Positions 39,682 to 48,942 are shown, numbered from the stretch's first letter. The stretch is 64,000 nucleotides of DNA from Megasphaera coli (GCF_900095855.1 NZ_FMIY01000002.1:1345696-1409695), one strand, 5' to 3'. Program-made: numbers and translations. Notes: generated by a model not told the origin, from the sequence alone.

Positions 39682-39999
39682 ATGTTCGGCGGTAATATGC
39701 AAGGCATGATGAAAAAAGTGCAGAAAATGCAAAAAGACATGAAAAAGATGCAGGAAGAGCTCAAGACGCGGACCGTTGAAGCGACGGTCGGCGGCGGCAC
39801 GTTGACACTTGTTATGAACGGTGAAAAGAGTGTAGAAAGCGTTTCCATCGATCCGTCCGTCATTGACCCGGAAGATAAGGAAATGCTCGAAGATCTCATC
39901 GTCGCGGCTGTCAATGAAGCAAGCAAGAAAGTGGACGACCTGATGGCTCAGGAAATGAGCAAAATTACGGGCGGCATGAATTTACCGGGGCTGTTCTGA
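39682..39999 (+). CDS. ybaB: YbaB/EbfC nucleoid-associated protein
   Basis: A 105-residue YbaB-family DNA-binding protein (MFGGNMQGMMKKVQKMQKD and VGGGTLTLVMNGEKSVESV). The dnaX-ybaB-recR order is conserved in bacteria. The ATG at 39682 follows AAGGAGG; it overlaps recR by one base. Confidence 0.96.
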   Translation: MFGGNMQGMMKKVQKMQKDMKKMQEELKTRTVEATVGGGTLTLVMNGEKSVESVSIDPSVIDPEDKEMLEDLIVAAVNEASKKVDDLMAQEMSKITGGMNLPGLF

Positions 40000-40589
40000 T
40001 GGAAACGCCTTTGGAACAGCTGGCCGAGCAGTTTCGTCGCCTGCCGGGCATCGGCATCAAGACGGCGCGTAAGCTTGCCTACCATGTCGTGCAGCAGCCG
40101 GAAGAAAAGACGAACGCCTTTATCGCCGCTATTCGTGAGGCAAAGGAAAAAATGCGCTTTTGTTCCGTCTGTTTCAATCTTTCGTCATCTGACCCCTGCC
40201 CTGTTTGCGCGGACTTGCACCGCGACAGGTCGGTTATTTGCGTAGTCGAAACGCCGCAGGACGTGTCGGCTATTGAGCGCAGCAAGGATTACCGCGGCCT
40301 CTACCACGTCCTGCACGGCGCCTTGTCCCCCTTGGACGGCATCGGCGCCGAAGACCTGCGCATTCGGGAACTCTTGCAGCGCTTGGGCAATGCGGACGTG
40401 GCGGAAGTCATTATTGCCACGGATCCCGACGTGGAAGGCGAGGCGACGGCTCTCTATCTGGCGCGGCTCTTGAAACAGACCGGCGTCAAAGTAACGCGCA
40501 TTGCCAGAGGCTTGCCCATGGGTGGTGACATCGAATTTGCCGATGAAGCGACCTTGGCCGGCGCCGTAGCTAATCGCCGGGAAATGTGA
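39999..40589 (+). CDS. recR: recombination protein RecR
   Basis: A 196-residue recombination mediator working with RecF and RecO. The N-terminal helix-hairpin-helix is LPGIGIKTARKLAYH, the C4 zinc finger CSVCFNLSSSDPCPVC, and the TOPRIM domain has VIIATDPDVEGEATALYLARLL. It ends before a small membrane gene 7 bases on. Confidence 0.97.
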   Translation: METPLEQLAEQFRRLPGIGIKTARKLAYHVVQQPEEKTNAFIAAIREAKEKMRFCSVCFNLSSSDPCPVCADLHRDRSVICVVETPQDVSAIERSKDYRGLYHVLHGALSPLDGIGAEDLRIRELLQRLGNADVAEVIIATDPDVEGEATALYLARLLKQTGVKVTRIARGLPMGGDIEFADEATLAGAVANRREM

Positions 40590-40596
40590 GGTTCTT

Positions 40597-40842
40597 ATGG
40601 AATACGCATCTATTGCAGCGGGGATTATTCTTCTTTTTATTATTAATAAATTTATATTGGCACCGATGCGCCGCCTGGTCGTCAATACGGTGTCGGGCCT
40701 CTTTTTGTTGTATCTTGTCAACACATACGGTTCTCTCGTCGGCCTGGCCCATGTGACGATTACGCCTCTCGTCGGCATAATCATCGGTTTTTTCGGCATT
40801 CCCGGCGTGGCCGTTGTGACTGCGTACTATACGCTTATGTAA
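40597..40842 (+). CDS. BofA-family small membrane protein
   Basis: An 81-residue protein with two predicted membrane helices (about 5-25 and 50-75) and the pro-sigmaK processing inhibitor BofA plan (GIIIGFFGIPGVA near the C terminus). In Bacillus BofA inhibits SpoIVFB and lies downstream of recR; the same position here supports the assignment. No sporulation genes are visible in the window, so another role is possible. Confidence 0.75.
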   Translation: MEYASIAAGIILLFIINKFILAPMRRLVVNTVSGLFLLYLVNTYGSLVGLAHVTITPLVGIIIGFFGIPGVAVVTAYYTLM

Positions 40843-40855
40843 GGACTGAATCAGT

Positions 40856-41947
40856 ATGAACGGAAAACAAGTACTCGGCCTTTGCGGTGCCGCCCTTTTA
40901 TCCCTCGCCGTTCTCACGGGCTGCGGCAACACGGTGTCGACGAAGACCGAAAAGGTAACAATGTCGGCGCATCCCGTTGTCCTGACGTTGGATGCCAACA
41001 TTACGGCCCTGCACGCGGCGGAAATCATGCCGAAAGTGTCGGGCAAGCTCGTCTCGGCTCCTCTCGCGGTAGGACAGGAAATCAAAGCGGGCGAAGTAGT
41101 TGCCCAAGTGGATGCCGCGCCGTACCAACAGAGTGTGAGCCAGGCCGAAGCGGAACTCATGGCGGCAGCGGCTACAGCAACGCCTTCTTATACGGCGGCA
41201 GCCGATACGGGCGAGCGGGCCAAACTTGATGTATGGTATGATATGGGTGCCATTTCCCGCGTTGAATACGAACAGATGCGTTCCCGCAGCGCGCCTGCCG
41301 TTGTGCCTGCCGTAGATACGGAAAAAATTGCCCAATTGCAGCAGACCATCCAGACGGCGCGGGAAATGCTGAGCAATGCGACCATTTACTCGCCCATTGA
41401 CGGGCGCGTCACGGCCGTATCGGAAAACTCGTCCGTCGCCGTGGCAGGCAATATATTGGCGACGATTCAGCAAATGACCCCCCTCGTTGCGACCTTTGCC
41501 GTGCCCAAAGCTTATGTTGACGCCATTCGCGAGGCCCGCGGCAACGGCAGTCTGCGCGTGCAGATACTGACGCCTGCAGGCGAGACGGAAGCGGGAGAGT
41601 TGACCTTTTTGGCGACTGAAGAAGACGGTGCAACCGAGTCGTACCTTGCTAAAATCACCTTTAACAATACGAAAAACCTCTTCGTGCCGGGCGAATTTTA
41701 CTCTATTCGTCTCTCGGCGCCGCAGGAAATCGACCAGATTACAGTACCCAAAGAAGCGGTACGCACGAAAGACAGCGGCGACTTCGTTTATGTCGTGAAC
41801 AACGACGGACTCGTCGACGCCCGCGCCGTCCTTACGGGGGATGAAGAGAACGGTCGGGTCGTCGTCCTGAACGGTCTTCGTGAAGGCGAAACCATTGTCT
41901 CGGATCCGCCCGGTTCGCTGGAAATCGGCATGAAAGTTTCAGGCTAA
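40856..41947 (+). CDS. HlyD/RND-type efflux periplasmic adaptor lipoprotein
   Basis: A 363-residue membrane-fusion protein with a lipobox LTGC (Cys23). The lipoyl/barrel halves are at about 45-90 and 165-190 (biotinyl-lipoyl-like KVSGKLVSAPLAVGQEIKAG and ATIYSPIDGRVTAVSENSSV) around a short coiled-coil hairpin, followed by beta-barrel and membrane-proximal domains. Such proteins link inner-membrane pumps to the outer-membrane channel. No RND or ABC pump gene is next to it, so its partner is elsewhere. Confidence 0.85.
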   Translation: MNGKQVLGLCGAALLSLAVLTGCGNTVSTKTEKVTMSAHPVVLTLDANITALHAAEIMPKVSGKLVSAPLAVGQEIKAGEVVAQVDAAPYQQSVSQAEAELMAAAATATPSYTAAADTGERAKLDVWYDMGAISRVEYEQMRSRSAPAVVPAVDTEKIAQLQQTIQTAREMLSNATIYSPIDGRVTAVSENSSVAVAGNILATIQQMTPLVATFAVPKAYVDAIREARGNGSLRVQILTPAGETEAGELTFLATEEDGATESYLAKITFNNTKNLFVPGEFYSIRLSAPQEIDQITVPKEAVRTKDSGDFVYVVNNDGLVDARAVLTGDEENGRVVVLNGLREGETIVSDPPGSLEIGMKVSG

Positions 41948-41966
41948 TGCAAAGAAGGGAATTACG

Positions 41967-42731
41967 ATGAAAGATAAATTTCATAGTGAATCCAATCGGG
42001 AAGGAAGTTTATTAAAATCACTGGAAAAAAGCCTTGACGTTCTCGACCTCTTCGTCGAGTGCAACGGCGGCATGACGCTTAAAGAAATTGCTGCCAAAAC
42101 GGAGCTCAATACGTCGACGGCCTTTCGCATTGTCAACACACTGGAGCGGCGCCACTATTTGACGCGCAACGAAGATTCCAAGCAGTACCGTCTGGGCGCA
42201 CGGGCCCTGGCCCTCGGCTATTCGTCCCATTGGACGGAAAACCTCGTCACCTTGGCAAAACCCTATTTGCACAGACTGCAGCAGGAGTTTAATGAAACGG
42301 CGAGTATGTACATTGCTGAAGGGGACTGCCGCATCTGTCTCGATCACGTTGAAAGCACGCACTCTCTGCGGCGCGTCATACCCATCGGCGAATCGTTGCC
42401 TATCTACAAGGGTGCGGCCGGCAAAGTTCTCGTGGCCTGGGCCGGTGCGGATGAACAGAAGCGCATCAGTGACGCCTGCGGCAATTTGACGGAAAGCGAG
42501 CTCACCATGATTCGCCACAACGGCTATGCCGTCACTCAGGATGAGAGCGAAAACGGCCTCTTTGCTCTGGCCGTGCCGATTTTTAATTTTGAGAATCAGG
42601 TCGTCGCATCCCTTACGATTGCCGGTCCGTCCATGCGTTTCTACGATTCCGTACGGCAGAAAATGCTTTTTACAATGAGCCAGTATGCCTGCGAAATTTC
42701 TTACGCCTTAGGGTATCGCAAAAAAGAATAA
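41967..42731 (+). CDS. IclR-family transcriptional regulator
   Basis: A 254-residue regulator: N-terminal winged helix (residues about 12-75, LKSLEKSLDVLDLFVECNGGM then LNTSTAFRIVNTLERRHYL) and an effector domain (about 85-250, LHRLQQEFNETASMYIAEGD). It is 19 bases after the adaptor lipoprotein and likely part of the same transcript. Its ligand and targets are unknown. Confidence 0.9.
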   Translation: MKDKFHSESNREGSLLKSLEKSLDVLDLFVECNGGMTLKEIAAKTELNTSTAFRIVNTLERRHYLTRNEDSKQYRLGARALALGYSSHWTENLVTLAKPYLHRLQQEFNETASMYIAEGDCRICLDHVESTHSLRRVIPIGESLPIYKGAAGKVLVAWAGADEQKRISDACGNLTESELTMIRHNGYAVTQDESENGLFALAVPIFNFENQVVASLTIAGPSMRFYDSVRQKMLFTMSQYACEISYALGYRKKE

Positions 42732-42774
42732 CCCGTATAAATGAAACAACCCGTAGAGGAATGAGTAATGAATA

Positions 42775-43719
42775 TTGAGTTTTATACCGTTAGGGGGGAT
42801 TATTATCATTCAGTTTAAGGAATTTACCATTGCCGACAAGCCGGTTTTGGATGATTATTTCCATCAAAAGCGGTACGAACAGGCCGACGCGACCTTTATG
42901 AACCTCTTCGCCTGGCAGTATCCTTATGAAATCCAGTGGGCAGAAGAAGATAATGTGCTCTATATCCGTTCAGGCCGCGGCAAGCAGCAATTTTGGCTGC
43001 CGCCTTTTTCACGTCGTGACGGTGGTTTTGTCGCCGGCCTGGACCGAATGAAGGAATGGTTTGATGCGCATAACTATCCGCTTCTCATGAAGGGCGTTAC
43101 GGTGCCTGTCGTTGAGCGCTTGCAAAAACTCTGTCCCGATTGTTACGTCGTCACTCCGGACCGGGACAACTACGAATATGTTTACTTGACGCAGGACTTG
43201 ATTAACCTGTCGGGCAAAAAGTTTCGCCAGAAGAAGAACAATTTGAATCATTTCCGCAATCAGTACATGGGGTACGAGTACGTGCCCGTGACACCGGAAA
43301 TTTTTGAAGAATGTTTGGCCGCCGACGCGCGGTGGATGGAAAACCGTATGGATCGGGAAATAGTCGGCGAGGATGGAGATGAAATGCAGGGAGAACGCTT
43401 GGCCATTGAGACGATCTTCGATAATTGGGACGCCCTTGGTGCCACAGGCGGTGCTATTCGCATTTTCAACAAGATCGCCGCCTTCTCCATCGGCGAAATG
43501 CTCAATGACGACACGGCGATCATCCACTTTGAAAAGAGCGACCCGGCCATTCGCGGCCTCTATCAGGCGATTAATCATGAGTTCATTGTCCATGCCTGGA
43601 GCCACACGACATACATCAACCGCGAAGAAGATATAGGTCTGCCGGGCCTGCGCCAGTCGAAGGAATCGTACAATCCGGACCATTACGTGGAAAAATTCAG
43701 TGTTACCTTGGCGAAATAA
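42775..43719 (+). CDS. DUF2156 (phosphatidylglycerol lysyltransferase C-terminal-like) protein
   Basis: A 314-residue protein of the DUF2156 family with a double GNAT-like fold (IADKPVLDDYFHQKRYEQADAT, KKNNLNHFRNQY, AWSHTTYINREEDIGLPGLRQSK). Relatives include the catalytic part of MprF, though this protein has no membrane part, and substrate is unknown. The start is unclear: the only standard in-frame codon upstream of the conserved region is TTG 42775, with no good ribosome site, while AGGGGGG lies 6-9 bases before in-frame ATC 42805 and ATT 42808. The neighbouring GNAT protein suggests a shared acyl-transfer theme. Confidence 0.8.
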   Translation: MSFIPLGGIIIIQFKEFTIADKPVLDDYFHQKRYEQADATFMNLFAWQYPYEIQWAEEDNVLYIRSGRGKQQFWLPPFSRRDGGFVAGLDRMKEWFDAHNYPLLMKGVTVPVVERLQKLCPDCYVVTPDRDNYEYVYLTQDLINLSGKKFRQKKNNLNHFRNQYMGYEYVPVTPEIFEECLAADARWMENRMDREIVGEDGDEMQGERLAIETIFDNWDALGATGGAIRIFNKIAAFSIGEMLNDDTAIIHFEKSDPAIRGLYQAINHEFIVHAWSHTTYINREEDIGLPGLRQSKESYNPDHYVEKFSVTLAK

Positions 43720-43734
43720 AGAAAAGAGGTCACT

Positions 43735-44910
43735 ATGATACGCTTTCGTTTAGCCCGCCCCGAAGAACGGGACGTCGTGGAAAATTTGTGGGCCTACTGC
43801 TTTGAGCCGAAGGAGCACCCTTTTTTCCGCTGGTACTTTGCGAACATGTACAAACCGGAAAACGTGCTCCTCGGCCTGGACGGCGACAATGTTGTCTGCG
43901 TGACCCACCTGAATCAATATAAACTTTCTTTGCGCAGCAAAATATTGCCTGTGTCATATATTGTCGGTTTGGCCACACACCCGGCGGCACGGCGCGGCGG
44001 TATAGGCGGCATGCTCCTTGCGGCGGCCCTCGAAGAAATGAGACGGCGCGGCCAGGCCGTGCACATCCTCATGCCGTCTCGGGCGGGGTTTTATCAACAG
44101 TACGGCTACGAGCTCTATTGTCATCAGTGGCGCGATACCGTGAACCTCGATGACCTGCGTCCCCTGACGGACAAAACTGTCCGGTTCGGTTTTGTCGACT
44201 CGTCCGACCGGTGGCGTTACTTAGCCGAGGTCTACGAAAAATACACGGCTGACCTCTCGGGCTACGCCGTCCGCGACGAAGAGTCATGGCGCCGCCACAT
44301 TGACGCGCAGCTGGCTGAAGGGAACATCGTCGTCGTCTTTAACGGAGACGAGCCGATTGCATACTCTTTCTACCAACTCGGTGCACCGACGATACGGTGC
44401 AGTGAATTTGTTTACGCCACATATCAGGGCAAGCGGGGCCTTTTGGAATACTTCTATAACCACCGTTCCCAAGGAGAGGCCTTGCAGTGGAACGAGGCTA
44501 TGCGTGACGATGGCTACCGCTTTTACCCGGACGGCAAAAAGGGGCACGAAACCATGCCCTTCATGACGGGCCGTATCGTCGATGTCAAAGCCGCATTGGA
44601 AACTGTCACTTACGGCAAGAACGTAAACGAAAAAATTACTTTCACCGTCACGGATCCCATCGCCTCGTGGAACAACGGTACCTTCACGCTAAACGTGCAG
44701 GCAGGTAAGGGCAAGGTAACGTTGGCGGATGGCACCGACGTCGCGCCAACGGCAGCTGTTCCGGCGGGTACACTGGCCCTCCTCGTCTTCGGCACCATGA
44801 ACGCGAAAGAGCTTCGCTATTACGAAAAACTCACGGCTACGGACGAAGAAGTGCAAAAACTGACACATCTCTTTCCGAAGACAGAGTGCTATATAAATGA
44901 GTGGTATTAG
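43735..44910 (+). CDS. Eis-like GNAT acetyltransferase with SCP2-like C-terminal domain
   Basis: A 391-residue three-part protein: an N-terminal GNAT domain with acetyl-CoA loop VGLATHPAARRGGIGGMLL, a second GNAT-like domain, and a C-terminal SCP2-like domain (about 285-390). This is the plan of Eis-type N-acetyltransferases that act on lysine or aminoglycoside amines. Substrate unknown. It starts 15 bases after the DUF2156 gene and is followed by a hairpin. Confidence 0.85.
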   Translation: MIRFRLARPEERDVVENLWAYCFEPKEHPFFRWYFANMYKPENVLLGLDGDNVVCVTHLNQYKLSLRSKILPVSYIVGLATHPAARRGGIGGMLLAAALEEMRRRGQAVHILMPSRAGFYQQYGYELYCHQWRDTVNLDDLRPLTDKTVRFGFVDSSDRWRYLAEVYEKYTADLSGYAVRDEESWRRHIDAQLAEGNIVVVFNGDEPIAYSFYQLGAPTIRCSEFVYATYQGKRGLLEYFYNHRSQGEALQWNEAMRDDGYRFYPDGKKGHETMPFMTGRIVDVKAALETVTYGKNVNEKITFTVTDPIASWNNGTFTLNVQAGKGKVTLADGTDVAPTAAVPAGTLALLVFGTMNAKELRYYEKLTATDEEVQKLTHLFPKTECYINEWY

Positions 44911-44951
44911 AGGAAGACCGTAAATTAAGATAATACGTGTAATTCAATACC

Positions 44952-44984
44952 GAGCCTCGGCGGGAAATGTTCCCGCCGAGGCTC
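44952..44984. terminator. hairpin between convergent genes
   Basis: A 14-bp stem GAGCCTCGGCGGGA/TCCCGCCGAGGCTC with a 5-base loop lies between the GNAT gene and the convergent choline-kinase gene. No T-run follows, so efficiency is uncertain. Confidence 0.7.
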
Positions 44985-45020
44985 AGTGTATATACCGGGG
45001 CTTCTGTATAGTTATGTGGT

Positions 45021-45929
45021 TTATATAAACATATGAAGAGGAACGGACATGGAAGAATCCAGCTGCTTTATATTTTTTAGAAGACGTTCATAGCGCAATG
45101 CGCAGTATTCGAGAAAATCGTCACCGTTGTAATGCCGAACCAGTGCCCATATAGTCCAAAGCAGATCCTGCTCCAACATATATATTTTTATTTTAGTGAT
45201 TTCCGTCTCAGAAACGGAACGGCGGAAATATTGCTGCAGTAAATACGCGATTGCCTCTTCGGGCAATTGCGATTCCAGTATGTATGCCGCAAGATCCCAG
45301 TAGAAGCTGTTCATGCCGGAATATTCCCAGTCTATTAAATATGCTTTTCCGGACGAATTGATTAAGAAATTTTCCGGAACCGTATCGTTGTGGCAAGGCA
45401 TCAGAATATCATTAGCTGCGTATTTTTCATGCAAACGTATAAGAAGATTTTTAATTTCCGTATAGTCGGAGAAGATTTCGCCGTGAAGCTCTTTTATAAG
45501 TTGCTCGTATTTGTTGAGCTCTACGAGCCAGTCAAAGCGGTTGTAAAAAGGCTGCTTCATTTGATGCAGTTTTTTCATTAAGAAAACGGCGACATCTATA
45601 TTTTTCTTCAGTTGAGGATCTTCTTGTGCCAAATTCTTGCTGCCGGAAATATAATTGGTAATTTTAATACCCGTCACAGGATCAAAAAACGGACATCTGC
45701 AATTAATCCCCAGATTTATCGTGATTGTATTGTTTATGAGCTCAACCTGCCGGTTAATCATTTTTTCGGTGAGGCCGCCGGGTTGGCGGATAATATAATC
45801 CTTGCCGTGAATGGTCATGATGTAGTTATAGTTGGTTAAACCGCCGGCAAAGCGGGATTTATCAAATTTCAGGGTTTTATCGTTAAAAAATCGGCGCAGT
45901 GACTGTTGTACTAAATTTTCAATTTGCAT
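45021..45929 (-). CDS. LicA-like choline/ethanolamine kinase family protein
   Basis: A 302-residue APH-fold kinase. The nucleotide-binding loop is GGLTNYNYIM, the catalytic motif is CHNDTVPENFLI, and the metal-binding Asp is in AYLIDWEYSGMNSFYWDLA, all typical of choline kinases (LicA group). It would phosphorylate choline, or a related amino alcohol. The start at 45929 follows GGAG by nine bases; the TTG at 45944 has no site. It lies next to the choline lyase locus, convergent with the upstream genes and in the direction of the regulator genes. Confidence 0.85.
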   Translation of the reverse strand: MQIENLVQQSLRRFFNDKTLKFDKSRFAGGLTNYNYIMTIHGKDYIIRQPGGLTEKMINRQVELINNTITINLGINCRCPFFDPVTGIKITNYISGSKNLAQEDPQLKKNIDVAVFLMKKLHQMKQPFYNRFDWLVELNKYEQLIKELHGEIFSDYTEIKNLLIRLHEKYAANDILMPCHNDTVPENFLINSSGKAYLIDWEYSGMNSFYWDLAAYILESQLPEEAIAYLLQQYFRRSVSETEITKIKIYMLEQDLLWTIWALVRHYNGDDFLEYCALRYERLLKNIKQLDSSMSVPLHMFI

Positions 45930-45959
45930 GATAGCGGGCTCCAAAGGATAAGGTGTGAG

Positions 45960-46751
45960 TTATAAATCTGTAGGTAAAAATTCGAAAGAGCCTGTTCTTC
46001 CGTTTTTTTGTCTGAAAAGTTTCGGTGTCGTATTCATTTGATGGATAAACACACGATTGAAATAGGATTGCTCCGAAAAGCCGCATAGTGAAGAAATCTG
46101 ACAAATTGACTTATCCGTAGTTACGAGTAATTTGCAGGCATATTCAATTTTTAGACGGTTAATGTACTCAATACAGCTTATACCCATTTCTTTTTTAAAA
46201 ATCCGGCTTAAGTATTGCGGATTCATATACACATGATCGGAAACGGCCTTGAGGGAAAGCTTTTGTTTAAAGTTTTGCTGAATATATTGAACGGATTTTT
46301 CAATTACGTCCATATGAATTGATGTTTTCGGGATCGGGATATTCGGCGCAAGGACTTGTGGAAAATGAGATGTTGACGCCGCTGAATTCAGGTAAACGGA
46401 TTGGAAGGTCTGACGGATTTCAATTGGACGAATGGGCTTTAATAAGTAATCTTTGACCTGGAGGCGAATCGCTTCCTGGGCGAATGAAAAATCCGAGTAT
46501 GCAGATAAGATGATAACGGCCGCATTAGGGCAAAATTCCCGAATAGCCGTTAAGGCTTTAATTCCGTCAAGCTTCGGCAACCAGATGTCCATGAAGATGA
46601 AGTCGGGACGATGCTCTTTTGCCGCTTCGATGGCGGATGGACCGTTATTGCAGGTAATGATGGCATCGCTTTTGGAGACTTCTTCTTTTATGATGTCTTT
46701 CAAAAAATCCTGTTCCAGAATATCATCTTCTACGATTAAAATTGTGCGCAT
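45960..46751 (-). CDS. AraC-type response regulator
   Basis: A 263-residue regulator with an N-terminal receiver domain (phospho-acceptor Asp55 in FIFMDIWLPKLDG, acidic pair ED at 8-9, and a conserved Lys in LKPIRP) and a C-terminal AraC helix-turn-helix pair (about 160-260, ISQICSLCGFSEQSYFNRVF). It is 16 bases downstream of the kinase gene and forms a YesN/LytS-type two-component system likely to control the divergent choline operon. Confidence 0.93.
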   Translation of the reverse strand: MRTILIVEDDILEQDFLKDIIKEEVSKSDAIITCNNGPSAIEAAKEHRPDFIFMDIWLPKLDGIKALTAIREFCPNAAVIILSAYSDFSFAQEAIRLQVKDYLLKPIRPIEIRQTFQSVYLNSAASTSHFPQVLAPNIPIPKTSIHMDVIEKSVQYIQQNFKQKLSLKAVSDHVYMNPQYLSRIFKKEMGISCIEYINRLKIEYACKLLVTTDKSICQISSLCGFSEQSYFNRVFIHQMNTTPKLFRQKNGRTGSFEFLPTDL

Positions 46752-46766
46752 AAACTCACCTCTCGA

Positions 46767-47969
46767 TTACTTTACGGGAAGAAATAAGCATACAGTACTG
46801 CCTGTGAAATCGGAATGTTTGATGGAGAGGCCGTAAGAAGAGCCGAAGAAATATTGTATTCGCTTATTGGTGCTCAGTAAGCCGATTCCCGATTTTGTCG
46901 TTGTCGTTTCAATTTTTGAAAAATCACGTTCAGTAAGGGATTTTAGCACTTCGTCAGGAAATCCGTAACCGTTATCGCTGACATAAATGAAATAGCTGTT
47001 TCCCTGTTGCTCCGCCGTAATACGGATAAGTCCGACATCATGCTTGGGTGTTATGCCGTGAAGCAGGGCATTTTCTACAATCGGTTGCAGAATCATGTTG
47101 GGGATCCGATGTTGCAGTATTGTTTCGGGAATGTCGATTTCGTAATTCAATCTGTTTTTTAAACGGATTTTTTGAATGTACAAATATTTTTTTATATTCT
47201 CTAATTCGTCTGACAAGGGGTGTAAATTATTATCTTGCTTTAAGTTGTAACGCAGTAAATCGGAGAGGCAGTAAATCAACTCTTCCGTTTTAGCGGCATG
47301 TTCGAAATAAGCTACTCTGGCAATTGTGTTCAGCGTGTTAAACAGGAAATGGGGATTGACCAGTAAGAAACTGTTTTTTGTTTCCAAGTCAATAATTTTT
47401 TTTTCTAAAAGCTCTTTTTCCAATGAAAGTCGCGCTACCGTCGTATTAGGCGTATTTATAGATTCGGAAAGATTATGCGCAATATATTTGGACATGCGTT
47501 CATAGATTTCCAACTGCGGCATTTCCATAGTGTCTATTTGTCCGATGGTCTTGGCGATGACAGCTGTGGAAAGGCCTTTTTCTTTTGCCAGTTTATCTAC
47601 GGGAATCATATATTTGTGGTATTGCGCCTCTTCGCTGTAAACTTGGCCGCCGATTAGATATAAACGGGGATAGTCCTTCGGAGAAAAGATTGGAACGGCA
47701 AAATTATACAGCCCGAAAGGGCAAGAAAAGTGAAAAAAATCACTATTGTTTTTATCCTGCAGACGGCTGACGCATGTATCACAGAGAATGGAGGAAGATT
47801 TCTGACACACAAATTTACAAAAATCGGGAGCCGGATTTATTTCAACTAAAATATGACCTGTTTGAGTCGCGACTTGCAGGGGGATCTTAGCTAGAGACAA
47901 GAGATTATTCAGTTTCTTAATACCGACTCTGATTTTATTAACATGCGGTTCTTTTCCGTTGGTAATCAT
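46767..47969 (-). CDS. PocR-domain LytS-type sensor histidine kinase
   Basis: A 400-residue soluble kinase. Residues about 15-165 are a PocR domain (FCKFVCQKSSSILCDTC, CPFGLYNFAVPI), a small-molecule sensor first described in propanediol regulation. The kinase core has the phospho-acceptor His in LVNPHFLFNTLN (about 210), then the HATPase with NALLHGI and DNGYGF, SGIGLL. No membrane helix is seen, so it senses inside the cell. Choline or a breakdown product is the likely signal. ATG 47969 is used; the TTG at 47978 sits too close to its site. Confidence 0.9.
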   Translation of the reverse strand: MITNGKEPHVNKIRVGIKKLNNLLSLAKIPLQVATQTGHILVEINPAPDFCKFVCQKSSSILCDTCVSRLQDKNNSDFFHFSCPFGLYNFAVPIFSPKDYPRLYLIGGQVYSEEAQYHKYMIPVDKLAKEKGLSTAVIAKTIGQIDTMEMPQLEIYERMSKYIAHNLSESINTPNTTVARLSLEKELLEKKIIDLETKNSFLLVNPHFLFNTLNTIARVAYFEHAAKTEELIYCLSDLLRYNLKQDNNLHPLSDELENIKKYLYIQKIRLKNRLNYEIDIPETILQHRIPNMILQPIVENALLHGITPKHDVGLIRITAEQQGNSYFIYVSDNGYGFPDEVLKSLTERDFSKIETTTTKSGIGLLSTNKRIQYFFGSSYGLSIKHSDFTGSTVCLFLPVK

Positions 47970-48155
47970 GATGTACAAACCCTTTCAACAAGTTTAGTAA
48001 GTGACTGCCAATGTCTCTATTTTATAAAATCTTTCAGCGGTTCCGAATAGGCACGATTTTTTCTTTATTATACTTGAAGGATTATTGTGAATACTATTTT
48101 TTGACGAGGGAAAAGAAAAACCAATCTCTATAGTGCAAAAAAGACAAAATTGTAT

Positions 48156-48189
48156 CAAGCAACGGTGTAACAAAAATTAAAATTGCTTG
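48156..48189. promoter_or_regulatory. CAAGCAA-N20-TTGCTTG inverted repeat, candidate operator
   Basis: CAAGCAA (48156-48162) and TTGCTTG (48183-48189) form an inverted repeat separated by 20 bases in the 340-base divergent gap between the sensor-kinase gene and the first shell gene. This is a plausible binding site for the AraC-type regulator. No strong promoter is obvious downstream, as expected for an activator-dependent operon. Confidence 0.5.
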
Positions 48190-48309
48190 TATCGATTATT
48201 CAATAAACATGTGAAATACAGTGATATGCTTTGAGCATGAATGAATTACGTAAAAGTTATGTGAGTTGCAAGTGTTCGTGAAAATCCGACGTAAAAGGAG
48301 CATAGAGTT

Positions 48310-48609
48310 ATGAAATACTGCGGAGAAGAAGCCTTGGGGCTTGTCGAAACGAGAGGTATGGTGCCGGCGCTGTATGCATTGGACATTATGTGTAAGTCGG
48401 CGGACGTTGTATTGGTTTCTTATGAAAATATCGGTTCCGGCTTGGTAACGGTATTGGTGAAAGGCGATGTGGCGGCCGTTCGTACGGCAGTGGAAAACGG
48501 TGCGGCAGCTGCTGCAAGTATTGGGGAATTAACGGCGCAAAATGTTATGCCGCGCCCTGTCGGCAGAGTAGGGACTATTGTTTCGGTACATGATATTGAT
48601 GCCCAATAA
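48310..48609 (+). CDS. BMC-H microcompartment shell protein
   Basis: A 99-residue shell protein of the hexamer-forming BMC-H class ([39 protein letters not shown]). Hexamers tile the facets of the microcompartment. It has a short extra C-terminal tail. It is the first gene of the choline operon, with an AAAAGGAG site. Confidence 0.95.
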   Translation: MKYCGEEALGLVETRGMVPALYALDIMCKSADVVLVSYENIGSGLVTVLVKGDVAAVRTAVENGAAAAASIGELTAQNVMPRPVGRVGTIVSVHDIDAQ

Positions 48610-48631
48610 ACGGTAGAGAGGTGAATTTGAA

Positions 48632-48925
48632 GTGGATAAATCGCGAGATGCTTTGGGGTTTATAGAAACATGCGGCCTCGTGTCCGTGTTGGAGGCGGCC
48701 GATGCAATGTGCAAGGCTGCCGACGTAGAATTGGTCGGATATGAAAATACGGCTTCGGGGCTTATCTCCGTAGTTGTACGGGGTGATGTCGGAGCTGTGC
48801 AGTCGGCCGTTGATGCCGGTGTAAAACGGGCGGAAGAGGTCGGTCCCGTATATAGCAAGGTTGTGATTGCAAATCCTCATCCGGATCTTGAGAAGATAGT
48901 CGAAAAATATGTGCTTGATTGGTAG
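48632..48925 (+). CDS. BMC-H microcompartment shell protein
   Basis: A 97-residue BMC-H shell protein ([42 protein letters not shown]) with a GTG start after an AGAGAGG site. It is a paralogue of the first, with an additional C-terminal segment ending VEKYVLDW. Confidence 0.95.
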   Translation: MDKSRDALGFIETCGLVSVLEAADAMCKAADVELVGYENTASGLISVVVRGDVGAVQSAVDAGVKRAEEVGPVYSKVVIANPHPDLEKIVEKYVLDW

Positions 48926-48942
48926 ATAAGCGGTGAATTGTT

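Noticed and set aside
47970..48309. The gap before the choline operon searched for a riboswitch or a second small gene
   Set aside because: Only the inverted repeat is distinct; no cobalamin or other riboswitch core and no small frame with a good ribosome site was recognised.
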